A stretch of 64,000 bases of DNA from an uncultured Bacteroidia bacterium (GTDB lineage Bacteria; Bacteroidota; Bacteroidia; Bacteroidales; UBA932), in assembly GCA_902798975.1 (NCBI GenBank), contig CADBYT010000007.1:62001-126000 (forward strand). Direction: 5' to 3'. Position numbers and translations under genes: made by a program. The notes under the pieces were generated by a model. The model was given only the letters and a program-made list of their open reading frames with translations. It did not search any database and was not told the DNA's origin. Shown here in pieces: positions 16,621 to 25,018 of this stretch (its first letter is position 1; each line of letters begins with the position of its first letter).

Positions 16621-18756
16621 CTATTTCAGTAATCTGAGCGAGATGCGGCCGCGGTCGAGATCAACGGCGGTAACGGCCACGCGCACCTGCTGGTGGAGTT
16701 TGACCACCTTGGTGGGATCGGTACCGCGGGGCCCCATCTGCGAAACGTGCACCAGGCCGTCGTCATGGATACCGATGTCCACGAAAGCGCCGAAATTGGT
16801 GATATTCGTGACGATGCCCGGCAACTCCATGCCGACTTTCAGGTCCTCGATGCCGTGGATGTCCTCGGCGAAGGAGAATTCGGCCGCCTGCTCGCGCGGG
16901 TCGAGTCCCGGTTTCGCCAGTTCCTTCAGGATGTCGTTCACGGTCGGAAGGCCGGCCGTCGGCGTCACGAAATCCTGCGCCTGGATCTTCGCGCAGAGCT
17001 CCGCATTGCCCACCAGTTCTTTTGTACTGACGCCCAGCGAACGGGCCATCTTGTCCACGATGCCGTAGGACTCGGGATGCACGGCTGAATTGTCCAGCGG
17101 ATTCTCCGCCCCGCGGATGCGCAGGAAGCCCGCGCACTGCTCGTAGGCCTTCGGTCCCAGGCGGGGGACCTTGAGCAGCTCGGCACGGCTGCTGAAGCCG
17201 CCCTGCTGCGTGCGGAAGGCGATGATGTTCTCCGCCAGGGCGGGTCCGATGCCGGCCACATAGGCCAGCAGGTAGGGGGAAGCGGTGTTCAGGTTCACGC
17301 CCACGGCGTTCACGCAGCTCTCCACCGTGTTGTCCAACTGCTCTTTGAGCAAGGCCTGGTCCACGTCGTGCTGGTACTGCCCGATGCCAAGGTTCTTGGG
17401 GTCGATCTTGACGAGCTCCGCAAGCGGATCCATCAGGCGGCGGCCGATCGATACGGCGCCGCGCACGGTCACATCCTCGTCGGGAAACTCCTGGCGCGCA
17501 ATCTCGGAGGCGCTGTAGATGGAGGCACCGTCTTCGCTGACGGTCCACACCCGGCAGCCGTCGGGCAGCTGGATGCGGCGCATGAAGTCTTCTGTCTCGC
17601 GGGAAGCGGTGCCGTTGCCGATGGCGACGGCCTGGATGCCGTAGCGGTTCAGCATGTCCTGTACGGCCATGATGGCCTTGACTTTCTCGTTCTGCGGGGG
17701 ATGCGGGTAGATGATGGTATGGTACAGCAGTTTGCCCTGTTCGTCCAGGCAGGCGATCTTGCAGCCGTTGCGGAAGCCGGGGTCGATGGCCATGGTGCGC
17801 TTCTGCCCGACCGGGGCGGAGAGCAGCAGCTGGCGCAGGTTCTCCCCGAACACGCGGATGCTCTCCCGGTCGGCCTTCTCTTTGGCCTCGCGCAGCACTT
17901 CTCCGCTGATGGACGGCTCCAGCAGGCGCTTGTATGCGTCCGCGACGGCCTCCTTGACCTGTCCGGCGGCCGCACCGGCGGGGTAGCCGTGCTCCTGGCA
18001 GAAATCATAGTAGATCTTGGCACCGCATTTCTCGGGATCCGCGTCGATGCTGACATTCAGGAAGCCCTCGTTCTGCGCACGCAGGATGGCAAGCAGATTA
18101 TGCGAAGGGATGCGTTCCAGCGGCATCTTGAAATCGAAATAGCTCCGGTATTTCGCGGCTTCGGCGCTGTCCCGGCCTGCCTTCGTGACCGTTGCCACCA
18201 CCCGGCGGTGCCGGAAAATGGCGCGCAGGTTTTCGCGGATCAGGGCCGTTTCGCTCAGGCGCTCCGCCACGATGTCGCGTGCTCCGGCCAGGGCCGCCTC
18301 CACGTCCGGCACCTTGTCACCCACGAACTTGCGTGCGTCGGCCTCCGGATTGTGCGTCCTGCCGTTCCAGAGCAGGTCTGCCAGCGGCTCCAGGCCCAGT
18401 TCGCGGGCTGCGGTGGCACGGGTGCGGCGTTTCGGACGCCAGGGGAGGTAAAGGTCCTCCAGCTCCGTGGCATTCACGCACTGTTCGATCTTCTCCCGCA
18501 GCTCGTCCGTGAGCGCGCCCGCCTCGCCGATGACCTTGAGAATGGTCTCCTTGCGCTTGTCCATTTCGAAGAAAACGTCCACCCAGTGGCGCACCTCCGC
18601 CACTTCGGCATCGTCCATGCCGCCGGTCTTCTCTTTGCGGTAGCGGCTGATGAAGGGAATGGTGTCGCCGTCCGCGAAGAGTTCGGCGCAATTCTCGACC
18701 TGCCAGTCCTTCAAGTCCAGGAGGCCGGCGATGTGCTGGATATAGAGTTCTTTCAT
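16621..18756 (-). CDS. tex: Tex-family RNA-binding protein (transcription accessory factor)
   Basis: The 711-residue protein has the Tex layout: an N-terminal helical domain (IPFISRYRKEKTGG near residue 33), a YqgF/RNase H-like domain (TMAIDPGFRNGCKIACLDEQGKLLY at about 320-445), helix-hairpin-helix repeats (NLNTASPYLLAYVAGIGPALAENII, about 490-560), and a C-terminal S1 domain (LPGIVTNITNFGAFVDIGIHDDGLVH, about 640-710). Tex proteins bind nucleic acid and affect transcription and stress survival. Its ATG overlaps the preceding glycosyltransferase stop by 4 nt. Confidence 0.95.
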   Translation of the reverse strand: MKELYIQHIAGLLDLKDWQVENCAELFADGDTIPFISRYRKEKTGGMDDAEVAEVRHWVDVFFEMDKRKETILKVIGEAGALTDELREKIEQCVNATELEDLYLPWRPKRRTRATAARELGLEPLADLLWNGRTHNPEADARKFVGDKVPDVEAALAGARDIVAERLSETALIRENLRAIFRHRRVVATVTKAGRDSAEAAKYRSYFDFKMPLERIPSHNLLAILRAQNEGFLNVSIDADPEKCGAKIYYDFCQEHGYPAGAAAGQVKEAVADAYKRLLEPSISGEVLREAKEKADRESIRVFGENLRQLLLSAPVGQKRTMAIDPGFRNGCKIACLDEQGKLLYHTIIYPHPPQNEKVKAIMAVQDMLNRYGIQAVAIGNGTASRETEDFMRRIQLPDGCRVWTVSEDGASIYSASEIARQEFPDEDVTVRGAVSIGRRLMDPLAELVKIDPKNLGIGQYQHDVDQALLKEQLDNTVESCVNAVGVNLNTASPYLLAYVAGIGPALAENIIAFRTQQGGFSSRAELLKVPRLGPKAYEQCAGFLRIRGAENPLDNSAVHPESYGIVDKMARSLGVSTKELVGNAELCAKIQAQDFVTPTAGLPTVNDILKELAKPGLDPREQAAEFSFAEDIHGIEDLKVGMELPGIVTNITNFGAFVDIGIHDDGLVHVSQMGPRGTDPTKVVKLHQQVRVAVTAVDLDRGRISLRLLK

Positions 18757-19478
18757 TGTGCGGGTCGGAGTTTGCGGAAGCGCAGGCCCAGCACGCCCCA
18801 GAAGGCTTCACCGAAGATGCCGCTGGACATCTTCGACGTCCCTTCCGTGCGGTTGATGAAGATGACGGGCACTTCCTTGATCTGGAAGCCGAGCTTCCTG
18901 GCGGTGTATTTCATCTCGATCTGGAAGCCGTAGCCTTTCATCTTCACGGCATCCAGGTCGATGGTCTCCAGGACTTTGCGGGAATAGCAGACGAATCCGG
19001 CCGTGCTGTCATAGATCTTGAATCCCAACGCCACGCGCACGTACATCGAAGCGCAGTAGGACATCATGATGCGTCCCAGCGGCCAGTTGACGACGTTGAT
19101 GCCGTCGCAATAGCGCGAGCCGATCGACAGGTCGGCGCCGTCCTGCGTGCAGGCAGCCAGCAGGCGGGGGAGATCCTTCGGGTTATGGGAGAAATCGGCA
19201 TCCATCTCGAAAACATAATCGTAGTCGCGCTCCAGAGCCCATTTGAAGCCGGTCACGTAGGCCGTGCCGAGGCCCAGCTTGCCGCTGCGCTCCACCAGGT
19301 GCAGGCGCTCCGGATAGACCGCCTGGAGGCTCTTGACCACGCCGGCCGTCCCGTCGGGGGAGCCGTCGTCGATCACCAGAATCTGGTAGTCGCCCTCGAG
19401 AGCGAGCACCGCCTGGATGATCTTGGAGATGTTCTCGATTTCGTTGTATGTCGGGATGATGACGAGTTTCTTTTCCAT
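18753..19478 (-). CDS. Polyprenol monophosphomannose synthase-like GT2 glycosyltransferase
   Basis: The 241-residue enzyme starts MEKKLVIIPTYNEIENISK and has the GT-A metal motif in FEMDADFSHNP. It also has the DPM1 signature GLGTAYVTGFKWAL and VPVIFINRTEGTSKMS near the end. It lacks the C-terminal membrane domain of larger family members. Family role: transfer of a hexose, commonly mannose from GDP-mannose, to a polyprenyl phosphate at the inner membrane face. A TATATTTG box (19485-19492) ends 6 nt before the ATG, so the leader must be extremely short. Confidence 0.9.
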   Translation of the reverse strand: MEKKLVIIPTYNEIENISKIIQAVLALEGDYQILVIDDGSPDGTAGVVKSLQAVYPERLHLVERSGKLGLGTAYVTGFKWALERDYDYVFEMDADFSHNPKDLPRLLAACTQDGADLSIGSRYCDGINVVNWPLGRIMMSYCASMYVRVALGFKIYDSTAGFVCYSRKVLETIDLDAVKMKGYGFQIEMKYTARKLGFQIKEVPVIFINRTEGTSKMSSGIFGEAFWGVLGLRFRKLRPAQ

Positions 19479-19484
19479 ATTTCA

Positions 19485-19492
19485 CAAATATA
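19485..19492 (-). promoter_or_regulatory. -7 box (TATATTTG) of the GT2-tex operon
   Basis: The box ends only 6 nt upstream of the ATG at 19478, implying a leaderless or near-leaderless mRNA. Confidence 0.5.
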
Positions 19493-19515
19493 GTGAAAAA
19501 TGGAAAGAAATGGGA

Positions 19516-20004
19516 TTACTTGTCCCGGAAAATCTGCCAGTCCGGGTAGTGGTAGGTCAGGACGCCGGTCAGGATGATGGTGATGACGGCCACGGCGACC
19601 CAGAGCGGCCACAGCCGGCGAATGGTCTCGTTTTTGCGCCAGCGCAGGGCCCAGTAGACGGACAGGATGACGGAGGCGGTGTAGATGACGATGTCCAGCG
19701 GCAGGATCTCGTGCCGCACGAAGATCCAGTACGAATAGAAAACGGCCACGACCACGGGCATGACCGCCAGACCGGCCAGGATGGGCGCGCCGAATTCCTT
19801 GATGTCGCGGCGGCTGATCACGAGGTAGATCGCGAATAGCAGCATGGGGTAGAAGTTCATCTTCATGTGCGCCATGACGCTCTCCGTGACCGGGAAAATG
19901 TAGCCCCAGAAATGGTTGAAGAAGGGGAGATGGTGCACGAAATGCATGCTGGTGCCGAAGATGACCAGCAGGATGGTCGCGATGATGGCTTCTTTACGGG
20001 ACAT
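19516..20004 (-). CDS. Small multi-pass membrane protein (DUF6512-like)
   Basis: The 162-residue protein has about five hydrophobic helices (ATILLVIFGTSMHFVHHLP, MLLFAIYLVI, ILAGLAVMPVVVAVFYSYW, IVIYTASVILSVYW, LWVAVAVITIILTGVL). I recall this pattern as DUF6512; function unknown. I chose the ATG at 20004: an upstream ATG at 20022 directly touches the TATCTTTGC -7 box (20023-20031) and so would lie at or before the transcription start. Confidence 0.75.
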   Translation of the reverse strand: MSRKEAIIATILLVIFGTSMHFVHHLPFFNHFWGYIFPVTESVMAHMKMNFYPMLLFAIYLVISRRDIKEFGAPILAGLAVMPVVVAVFYSYWIFVRHEILPLDIVIYTASVILSVYWALRWRKNETIRRLWPLWVAVAVITIILTGVLTYHYPDWQIFRDK

Positions 20005-20022
20005 GGCGTTTCTTTTTGTCAT

Positions 20023-20031
20023 GCAAAGATA
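20023..20031 (-). promoter_or_regulatory. -7 box (TATCTTTGC) that fixes the start of the DUF6512-like gene
   Basis: Perfect box on the minus strand. Its position excludes the ATG at 20022 as the translated start. Confidence 0.6.
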
Positions 20032-20053
20032 CCTCGTTCTACATGCAACCGAG

Positions 20054-20084
20054 TTGCAATTTCAAAAAAAGTTCCTATATTTGC
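20054..20084 (+). promoter_or_regulatory. Promoter of tRNA-Ser (TTG-N19-TATATTTGC)
   Basis: TTG at 20054-20056 and TATATTTGC at 20076-20084 give the exact 19-nt Bacteroidota spacing. The tRNA begins at 20095. Confidence 0.7.
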
Positions 20085-20094
20085 AGTCCCGTTT

Positions 20095-20224
20095 GGAGAG
20101 ATGCTCGAGTGGCTGAAGAGGCACGTCTGGAAAGCGTGTGACCGTCCAAAGCGGTTCCAGGGTTCGAATCCCTAAGCGTGTGACCGTCCAAAGCGGTTCC
20201 AGGGTTCGAATCCCTGTCTCTCCG
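20095..20224 (+). tRNA. tRNA-Ser (GGA) with an exact 42-nt tandem duplication of its 3' half
   Basis: The acceptor strand GGAGAGA (20095-20101) pairs with TCTCTCC (20217-20223), followed by discriminator G. The anticodon arm CACGT-CTGGAAA-GCGTG gives GGA, reading UCC/UCU serine codons. The long variable arm (ACCG...CGGT) is typical of tRNA-Ser. CCA is not encoded. Positions 20132-20173 are repeated exactly at 20174-20215, covering the 3' anticodon stem, variable arm and T arm. Only the second T arm closes properly (CAGGG/CCCTG) onto the acceptor. The unit is 130 nt instead of about 88. Confidence 0.9.
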
Positions 20225-20225
20225 C

Positions 20226-20258
20226 AAAAAGCCCTGCAGGATTGCTGCAGGGCTTTTT
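20226..20258. terminator. Bidirectional intrinsic terminator after tRNA-Ser
   Basis: GCCCTGCAG (20231-20239) pairs with 20245-20253 around GATTG, flanked by AAAAA and TTTTT. It serves tRNA-Ser and the convergent DUF5692-like operon. Confidence 0.85.
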
Positions 20259-20280
20259 CGTGTGTGTATGTGCCTGTCGG

Positions 20281-21378
20281 CTAGTCGACGACGGCGCGGG
20301 CCATGGCGTCTTTGTAGTATTTCTGGTCCACGAAGACGTCCTGTTTGTACGGATTGATGTGGCGCTTCCTGGAGATGCAGATGATCCAGCACAGGGCCGC
20401 GCAGTTGGTGATGAGCGCGAGGGCGCTGATCACGACCATCATCGTGGGATTGGCCGCCACGACGGACGGGTCCACGGTGGTGCCCACGACAGCAGCTTCA
20501 CCGCCGGCAGCAGCGTAAAGCTGCTCGATGGTGGCGGTGCCGTTCGGATAGAGGACGGGCAGGGTAGCCCAGGAGAACCACTGACGGCCGTCCTTGAAGG
20601 TCTCCTGGAAGAGCGGGAACACCTGTGCGAACATGCACCAGATCGCCAGGGTGTTGGCGCGGTTCTGGATCCAGCCGCCGCGGTTCCAGCAGAGGGCCGC
20701 GATGGTCGGGGCGAGCAGCAGGGCGACGCCGCAGTACCAGGAGTGCGTGGGCAGGCAGTTGTAGGTGTAAGCGAAGTTCCAGATGTCATAGACCAGGATG
20801 TACACCCAGGTCATGTCGGCCCAGATCATATCCTTCTTGTCCTTGGACGGATAGACGTTCCACCAGGCAGTCATGCAGAAGATGTTCAGCAGACCGGCCA
20901 CGCCGTTCATCACGTTGTGCCAGCCGCCGTACTGCCAGACGCCTTCAGAGGTAAGCCACCACTTGTTCCATCCCATGGCGGCGCTCTCGAAGTCGGAAGC
21001 GCAGGCGATCAGGATGTTGATGGCCACGATGATGAAGGGGAAGGGCTTGAACCAGTGTTTGGCGCCGATGCCCCATTTGTACTTGATCATCATGAAGCCG
21101 ATGCACCCGGCCGTGGCGGCGTACAGTTTGGCATAGTGGAACCATCCCTGCATGTAGACGTGGGTCTGGTTCTGCAGCGCCCACTGGGCCCCGCTCTTGA
21201 CGCCGAACAGGATGGCGAGGAAATAGACGGTGAGGGCCAGCGGGATGACCAGGAAGGTGACGATACCGCCGAACTTGGTGCGGCGGGCGAATTCATTGAA
21301 CAGGATGAGTCCCGCCAGGACGACGAGAAGCATCAGCCATTGCGAGAGGGCATGCGCCCCATAGACTTGAAAAAACAT
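20281..21378 (-). CDS. Multi-pass membrane protein (DUF5692-like)
   Basis: The 365-residue protein has about nine or ten hydrophobic segments, many aromatic residues and several conserved-looking Trp/His motifs (GWNKWWLTSEGVWQYGGWHN, MTAWWNVYP). I recognise it as the family I know as DUF5692, function unknown. It is the last gene of the hypB operon, 12 nt after a 107-residue membrane protein. The shared operon suggests it is the membrane partner of the iron-sulfur flavoprotein; this is inference. Confidence 0.75.
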   Translation of the reverse strand: MFFQVYGAHALSQWLMLLVVLAGLILFNEFARRTKFGGIVTFLVIPLALTVYFLAILFGVKSGAQWALQNQTHVYMQGWFHYAKLYAATAGCIGFMMIKYKWGIGAKHWFKPFPFIIVAINILIACASDFESAAMGWNKWWLTSEGVWQYGGWHNVMNGVAGLLNIFCMTAWWNVYPSKDKKDMIWADMTWVYILVYDIWNFAYTYNCLPTHSWYCGVALLLAPTIAALCWNRGGWIQNRANTLAIWCMFAQVFPLFQETFKDGRQWFSWATLPVLYPNGTATIEQLYAAAGGEAAVVGTTVDPSVVAANPTMMVVISALALITNCAALCWIICISRKRHINPYKQDVFVDQKYYKDAMARAVVD

Positions 21379-21390
21379 AGGATAAGGTTA

Positions 21391-21714
21391 TTAGTAGGAT
21401 AAAACATGTTTTTCTTTGATCAGGGCCATGACGGCCCAGAGGGCGGTGATGACCAGGGACATGGGCACGCCGACCGTGAGCATCTCCCGGAGCATCACCG
21501 CACCGCCGCCCTCGACCCCGAGGGCGGTGAAGAATGGGAAGCGCCAGGTGAGTTCGCCGTTGATGACGTGGTCCACGATGAGCATGACGCTGCCGCCCCA
21601 GAGCATGAGCTCCAGGGAAGCCAGGTTGCGGCCGATGAAGCCGTCTTTCCGGCCCCGCTTGCGCAGGACGCTGGTGGCGATAGCCTGAACCAGGGGAACA
21701 ACAAAACAAGCCAT
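21391..21714 (-). CDS. Small three-helix membrane protein
   Basis: The 107-residue protein (MACFVVPLVQAIATSVL...) has hydrophobic segments at about 1-15, 35-50 and 78-98. It contains basic RKRGRKDGFIGRN between the first two, expected to face the cytoplasm. It is not recognised. It starts 4 nt after the hypA stop and ends 12 nt before the DUF5692-like gene, so the two membrane proteins are probably made together. Confidence 0.75.
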   Translation of the reverse strand: MACFVVPLVQAIATSVLRKRGRKDGFIGRNLASLELMLWGGSVMLIVDHVINGELTWRFPFFTALGVEGGGAVMLREMLTVGVPMSLVITALWAVMALIKEKHVLSY

Positions 21715-21718
21715 GATT

Positions 21719-22060
21719 CTAAACTTCTATTTCTTTGATTTCTACTTCGTTACCTTTCAATAAATACGTCCTGTCGCTCTGGCAGTTCGGACAGGTTTTC
21801 CCATATTGCACGGTCGGATATTCGCATTGGCAGCTCTCGCAGTAGCTGACGGCCGGGAGCAGGTTCACCTTGAGCTCGCAGCCCCGCAGCATCTCCTCTT
21901 TGTCGGCCGCCCAGCGCCAGCAGTCCGTCAGGTACTCCGGCACCACCGTCGACACCTCCCCGATATTCATCACCACCGCCGACACCTTCTGCACGCCGTT
22001 CGCCTCAGCCGCCTCCTTGACGTCCTTGATAATATAAAACACTATACCCAGTTCGTGCAT
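21719..22060 (-). CDS. hypA: HypA-type nickel metallochaperone
   Basis: The 113-residue protein starts MHELGIV, keeping the N-terminal Met-His nickel site. It has the zinc-binding CESCQCEYPTVQYGKTCPNC. HypA delivers nickel during [NiFe]-hydrogenase or urease maturation. I chose the ATG at 22060 so that His is residue 2; a start two codons upstream would displace it. No hydrogenase or urease gene is in the window; the neighbours are hypB, a flavoprotein and membrane proteins. Repeat A2 separates it from the upstream flavoprotein gene. Confidence 0.88.
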   Translation of the reverse strand: MHELGIVFYIIKDVKEAAEANGVQKVSAVVMNIGEVSTVVPEYLTDCWRWAADKEEMLRGCELKVNLLPAVSYCESCQCEYPTVQYGKTCPNCQSDRTYLLKGNEVEIKEIEV

Positions 22061-22072
22061 AATCATTTAAAG

Positions 22073-22194
22073 AATAAGATGGTATGTCCCCAAAACCGTA
22101 GCCGCCCGCGGCTTCATGAGCGGGAGGGGCCCAACCGCAAGGTTGGGAGGGATAGGACCGAAGGTCCGTAGTTTTGGGGGCATACCATCTTATT
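22073..22194. repeat. Palindromic repeat element A2 between the flavoprotein gene and hypA
   Basis: Arms 22073-22096 and 22171-22194 match over 24 bp with one G-T wobble. The right arm overlaps the stop codon of the flavoprotein gene. The core starts CGTAGCCGCCCG and contains CCCGC/GCGGG (22105-22109 with 22120-22124), CCCAACC/GGTTGGG, and GGACC/GGTCC. Compared with A1, the first stem has a compensated C-G to T-A change. It could attenuate transcription between the two genes. Confidence 0.85.
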
Positions 22195-25015
22195 TCTTTT
22201 TGAACAGTATTTTACCGGTACGTTTGATCATGTAGGGGAGGATGCCGCTGAACTTGTCCTCGGACGTGCGCATGACACTGGCCTCGGGATGCTCGCGGTA
22301 CAGGTGGATGGCGTCGAAACCACACTTGGTGGTGCAGATGCCGCAGCCGATGCAGCGGTTCTCGTCCACGACGGAAGCGCCGCAACTCAGGCAGCGCGCC
22401 GTCTCCTTGCGCACCTGTTCCTCCGTCAGCGTGCGTGCATACTCCTGGAACGGCTGCTTGTCTTCGTAGGTACCCGGATCCTGGCGGGAGCCGTTGTCAT
22501 AGGACTCGACCCGGATATCCTGCTTGTCCAACTCGATGAAATCGCGGCGGTTGCGCCCGATGGTCATGTGGCCGTGCTGCACGAAACGGTGCAGGGACTC
22601 GGCGGCTTCCTTGCCGGCCGCGATGGCGTCGATGGCGAATTTCGGACCGGTGAAGACATCGCCGCCCACGAAGATGTCCGGTTCCGCGGTCTGGTAGGTG
22701 AGCTTGTCCGCCACCGGGTACACGCCGCGGAAGAACTCCACCTTCGTGTCTTTGAGCAGGTCCTTCAGGACGACGGTCTGGCCGATGGCGAAGATCACCA
22801 GGTCGGCCTCGAGCGTAATGAGCTCGTTCTCGTCATATTCCGGCGCGAATTTGTGTTCGGCGTTGAAAACGGACGTGCACTTCTTGAAGACGATGCCGCT
22901 GACCTTGTCCGTGCCCAGCACTTCCTTCGGGCCCCAGCCCGGATTCAGCACGACGCCGTCCCCGCGGGCCTCGCGCCGCTCCTCCGGCGAAGCGGGCATG
23001 ATATCTTCGGTCTCGAGCGAGAGCATCGTGACGGATGAGGCACCGCTGCGTTTCGCCACGCGGGCTGCGTCGATGGCCACGTTGCCGCCGCCGACCACCA
23101 CCACCTTGCCGCTGAGCTTGCGGTCGCCGCAATTGGCCTCATGCAGGAAATCGATGGCCGTGGTCGTGCCGGGAAGCGTTTCGCCCGGAATGCCGGGCAA
23201 TTTCCCGCCCTGGCAGCCGATGGCCACATAGAAACCCTGATATCCTTCTTCCCGCAGGCCGGCGATGGTTACGTCCTTGCCGACTTCCACGCCCGTGCGG
23301 ATGTCCACGCCGATTTCTCGCATGATGTCGATCTCCGCCTTCAGGACGTCCTTGCCGAGCTTGTAGGATGGAATGCCGTAGCGCAGCATGCCGCCCGGCG
23401 CCTCGTTCTTCTCGAAGACGGTGGGCTTGTAGCCCATGGTGGCGAGGTAATAGGCGCAGCTCAGGCCGGCCGGGCCGCCGCCGATGACGGCGATCTTCTG
23501 CGGCCAGCGCTCCTCCACGTTGGAACAGATGTTCACTTCCGGAACGAAGCGGGTGTCCGCGTTCAGATCCTGCTCCGCGATGAATTTCTTGACGGCGTCG
23601 ATCGCGATGGGCTGGTCGATGGTGCCGCGCGTGCAGGCGTCCTCGCAGCGGCGGTTGCAGATACGGCCGCAGACGGCGGGGAAGGGGTTTTCCCGCTTGA
23701 TGAGCTCCAGCGCCTCGGTGTATTTGCCTTCGGCGGCCTTCTTCAGGTAGCCCTGGACGGCGATGTGCGCAGGGCAGGCCGTCTTGCAGGGGGCCGTACC
23801 GGTGGGGTAGCAGTTGATGCGGTTGCGGTCGCGGTAGTCTTCATTCCATTTTTCCGGGCCCCATTTGGCGGCGTCCGGAAGCTCCTGCTTGGGATAGGTC
23901 TGCGGACCGTGCTTGGTGCAGAGTTTCTGGCCCAGTTTCACGGCGCCGGCCGGGCAGTATTCCACGCAGCGGCCGCAGGCGACGCAGTTCTTCGGGTCTA
24001 CCTTCGCGACATAGGCGCTGCGGGACAAGTTGGGGGTATTGAATAGCTGCGATGTGCGCAATGCATTGCAAATCTTGACGTTGCAGTTGCAGATCGCGAA
24101 GATCTTTCCTTCGCCGTCGATGTTGGTAACCTGGTGTACGAAGCCGTGGTCCTCGGCCTTCCGGAGAATGGCCATGGCCTCGTCGTAGGTGATATCGTGA
24201 CCGCGGCCCGTCTCACGGAGATAATCGGCCATGTCGCCCACGCCGATGCACCAGTCGCGGTAATCGTCGGCGCAGCCTTCGTCCAGTTTCTTGCGGCCGT
24301 AGCGGCAGGAGCAGATGCCTACGCCGATGTGGCCTTCGTATTTCTTCAGCCAATAGGAAATGTGCTCGATGTCAACGGACTGGTTCTCCATGGAAATGGC
24401 CTTTTCCACCGGAATCACGTGCATGCCGATGCCGGAGCCGCCCATCGGGACCATGGGGGTGATCTTCTCCAGCGGCAGGAAGGTCATGCGCTCGAAGAAC
24501 ATCGCCAGCTCGGGATGCCGGTCCATGAGCTCCGTGTTCATGTTGGTGTATTCGGCGCTGCCTGGCACGAACATGGGGACCCAGTAGATGCGGTCCTTGC
24601 GTTCGTAGGTGGTACCCGGAACCGGTCCGTCCTTCGTGTATTTGTCGCCGTAATCGTATTCCAGCATGCCGAAATAGGCAAGTTTGTCCAGCAGCTCGTC
24701 AAAGCTCGCGTCGTCCGGAGTATAGTGCTTCCCGGCATTCATCTCATGCAGCAGGGCGTAGGGGTGGTGCTTGCGGACCTTGAAGAAGTTGCCGGGCAGC
24801 ATGTCCAGCAGCAGATCCAGCGAGGCTTCGCGGGTTGCGGCATCCATTTCGTCTTCGAAGATGCACGCCAGGCCCCAGTACTCCGGGGCATTGGAGTCCA
24901 TCTTGATCTTGCCCGGGACGCGGTCCGTCACATGGCGGACGAATTTTAGAAGTTTGGGATTCGGATTCTTGTCCCCCTTGTGCTTGGGAACGAATTTGGT
25001 GGATATCTGGGGCAT
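22190..25015 (-). CDS. GltD/NfnB-like FAD oxidoreductase with N- and C-terminal iron-sulfur domains
   Basis: The 941-residue protein has an N-terminal part of about 330 residues with clustered Cys (ICSCRYGR, GCADDYRDWC, AICNCNVKIC), then a [4Fe-4S] ferredoxin motif CVACGRCVEYCP. A GltD-type domain follows (CKTACPAHIAVQGYL, CGRICNRRCEDAC), then FAD site IGGGPAGLSCAYYLA and NAD(P) site VVGGGNVAIDAAR. The C-terminus has another cluster motif CIGCGICTTKC. It should move electrons between NAD(P)H and ferredoxin-like or membrane partners. It sits 3 nt after hypB in the same operon. Substrate unknown. Confidence 0.88.
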   Translation of the reverse strand: MPQISTKFVPKHKGDKNPNPKLLKFVRHVTDRVPGKIKMDSNAPEYWGLACIFEDEMDAATREASLDLLLDMLPGNFFKVRKHHPYALLHEMNAGKHYTPDDASFDELLDKLAYFGMLEYDYGDKYTKDGPVPGTTYERKDRIYWVPMFVPGSAEYTNMNTELMDRHPELAMFFERMTFLPLEKITPMVPMGGSGIGMHVIPVEKAISMENQSVDIEHISYWLKKYEGHIGVGICSCRYGRKKLDEGCADDYRDWCIGVGDMADYLRETGRGHDITYDEAMAILRKAEDHGFVHQVTNIDGEGKIFAICNCNVKICNALRTSQLFNTPNLSRSAYVAKVDPKNCVACGRCVEYCPAGAVKLGQKLCTKHGPQTYPKQELPDAAKWGPEKWNEDYRDRNRINCYPTGTAPCKTACPAHIAVQGYLKKAAEGKYTEALELIKRENPFPAVCGRICNRRCEDACTRGTIDQPIAIDAVKKFIAEQDLNADTRFVPEVNICSNVEERWPQKIAVIGGGPAGLSCAYYLATMGYKPTVFEKNEAPGGMLRYGIPSYKLGKDVLKAEIDIMREIGVDIRTGVEVGKDVTIAGLREEGYQGFYVAIGCQGGKLPGIPGETLPGTTTAIDFLHEANCGDRKLSGKVVVVGGGNVAIDAARVAKRSGASSVTMLSLETEDIMPASPEERREARGDGVVLNPGWGPKEVLGTDKVSGIVFKKCTSVFNAEHKFAPEYDENELITLEADLVIFAIGQTVVLKDLLKDTKVEFFRGVYPVADKLTYQTAEPDIFVGGDVFTGPKFAIDAIAAGKEAAESLHRFVQHGHMTIGRNRRDFIELDKQDIRVESYDNGSRQDPGTYEDKQPFQEYARTLTEEQVRKETARCLSCGASVVDENRCIGCGICTTKCGFDAIHLYREHPEASVMRTSEDKFSGILPYMIKRTGKILFKKK

Positions 25016-25018
25016 AGG

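Noticed and set aside
20095..20173. Two separate tRNA genes at the serine tRNA locus
   Set aside because: There is only one 5' half and one acceptor pair; the second copy covers only the 3' half, so it is a partial duplication.
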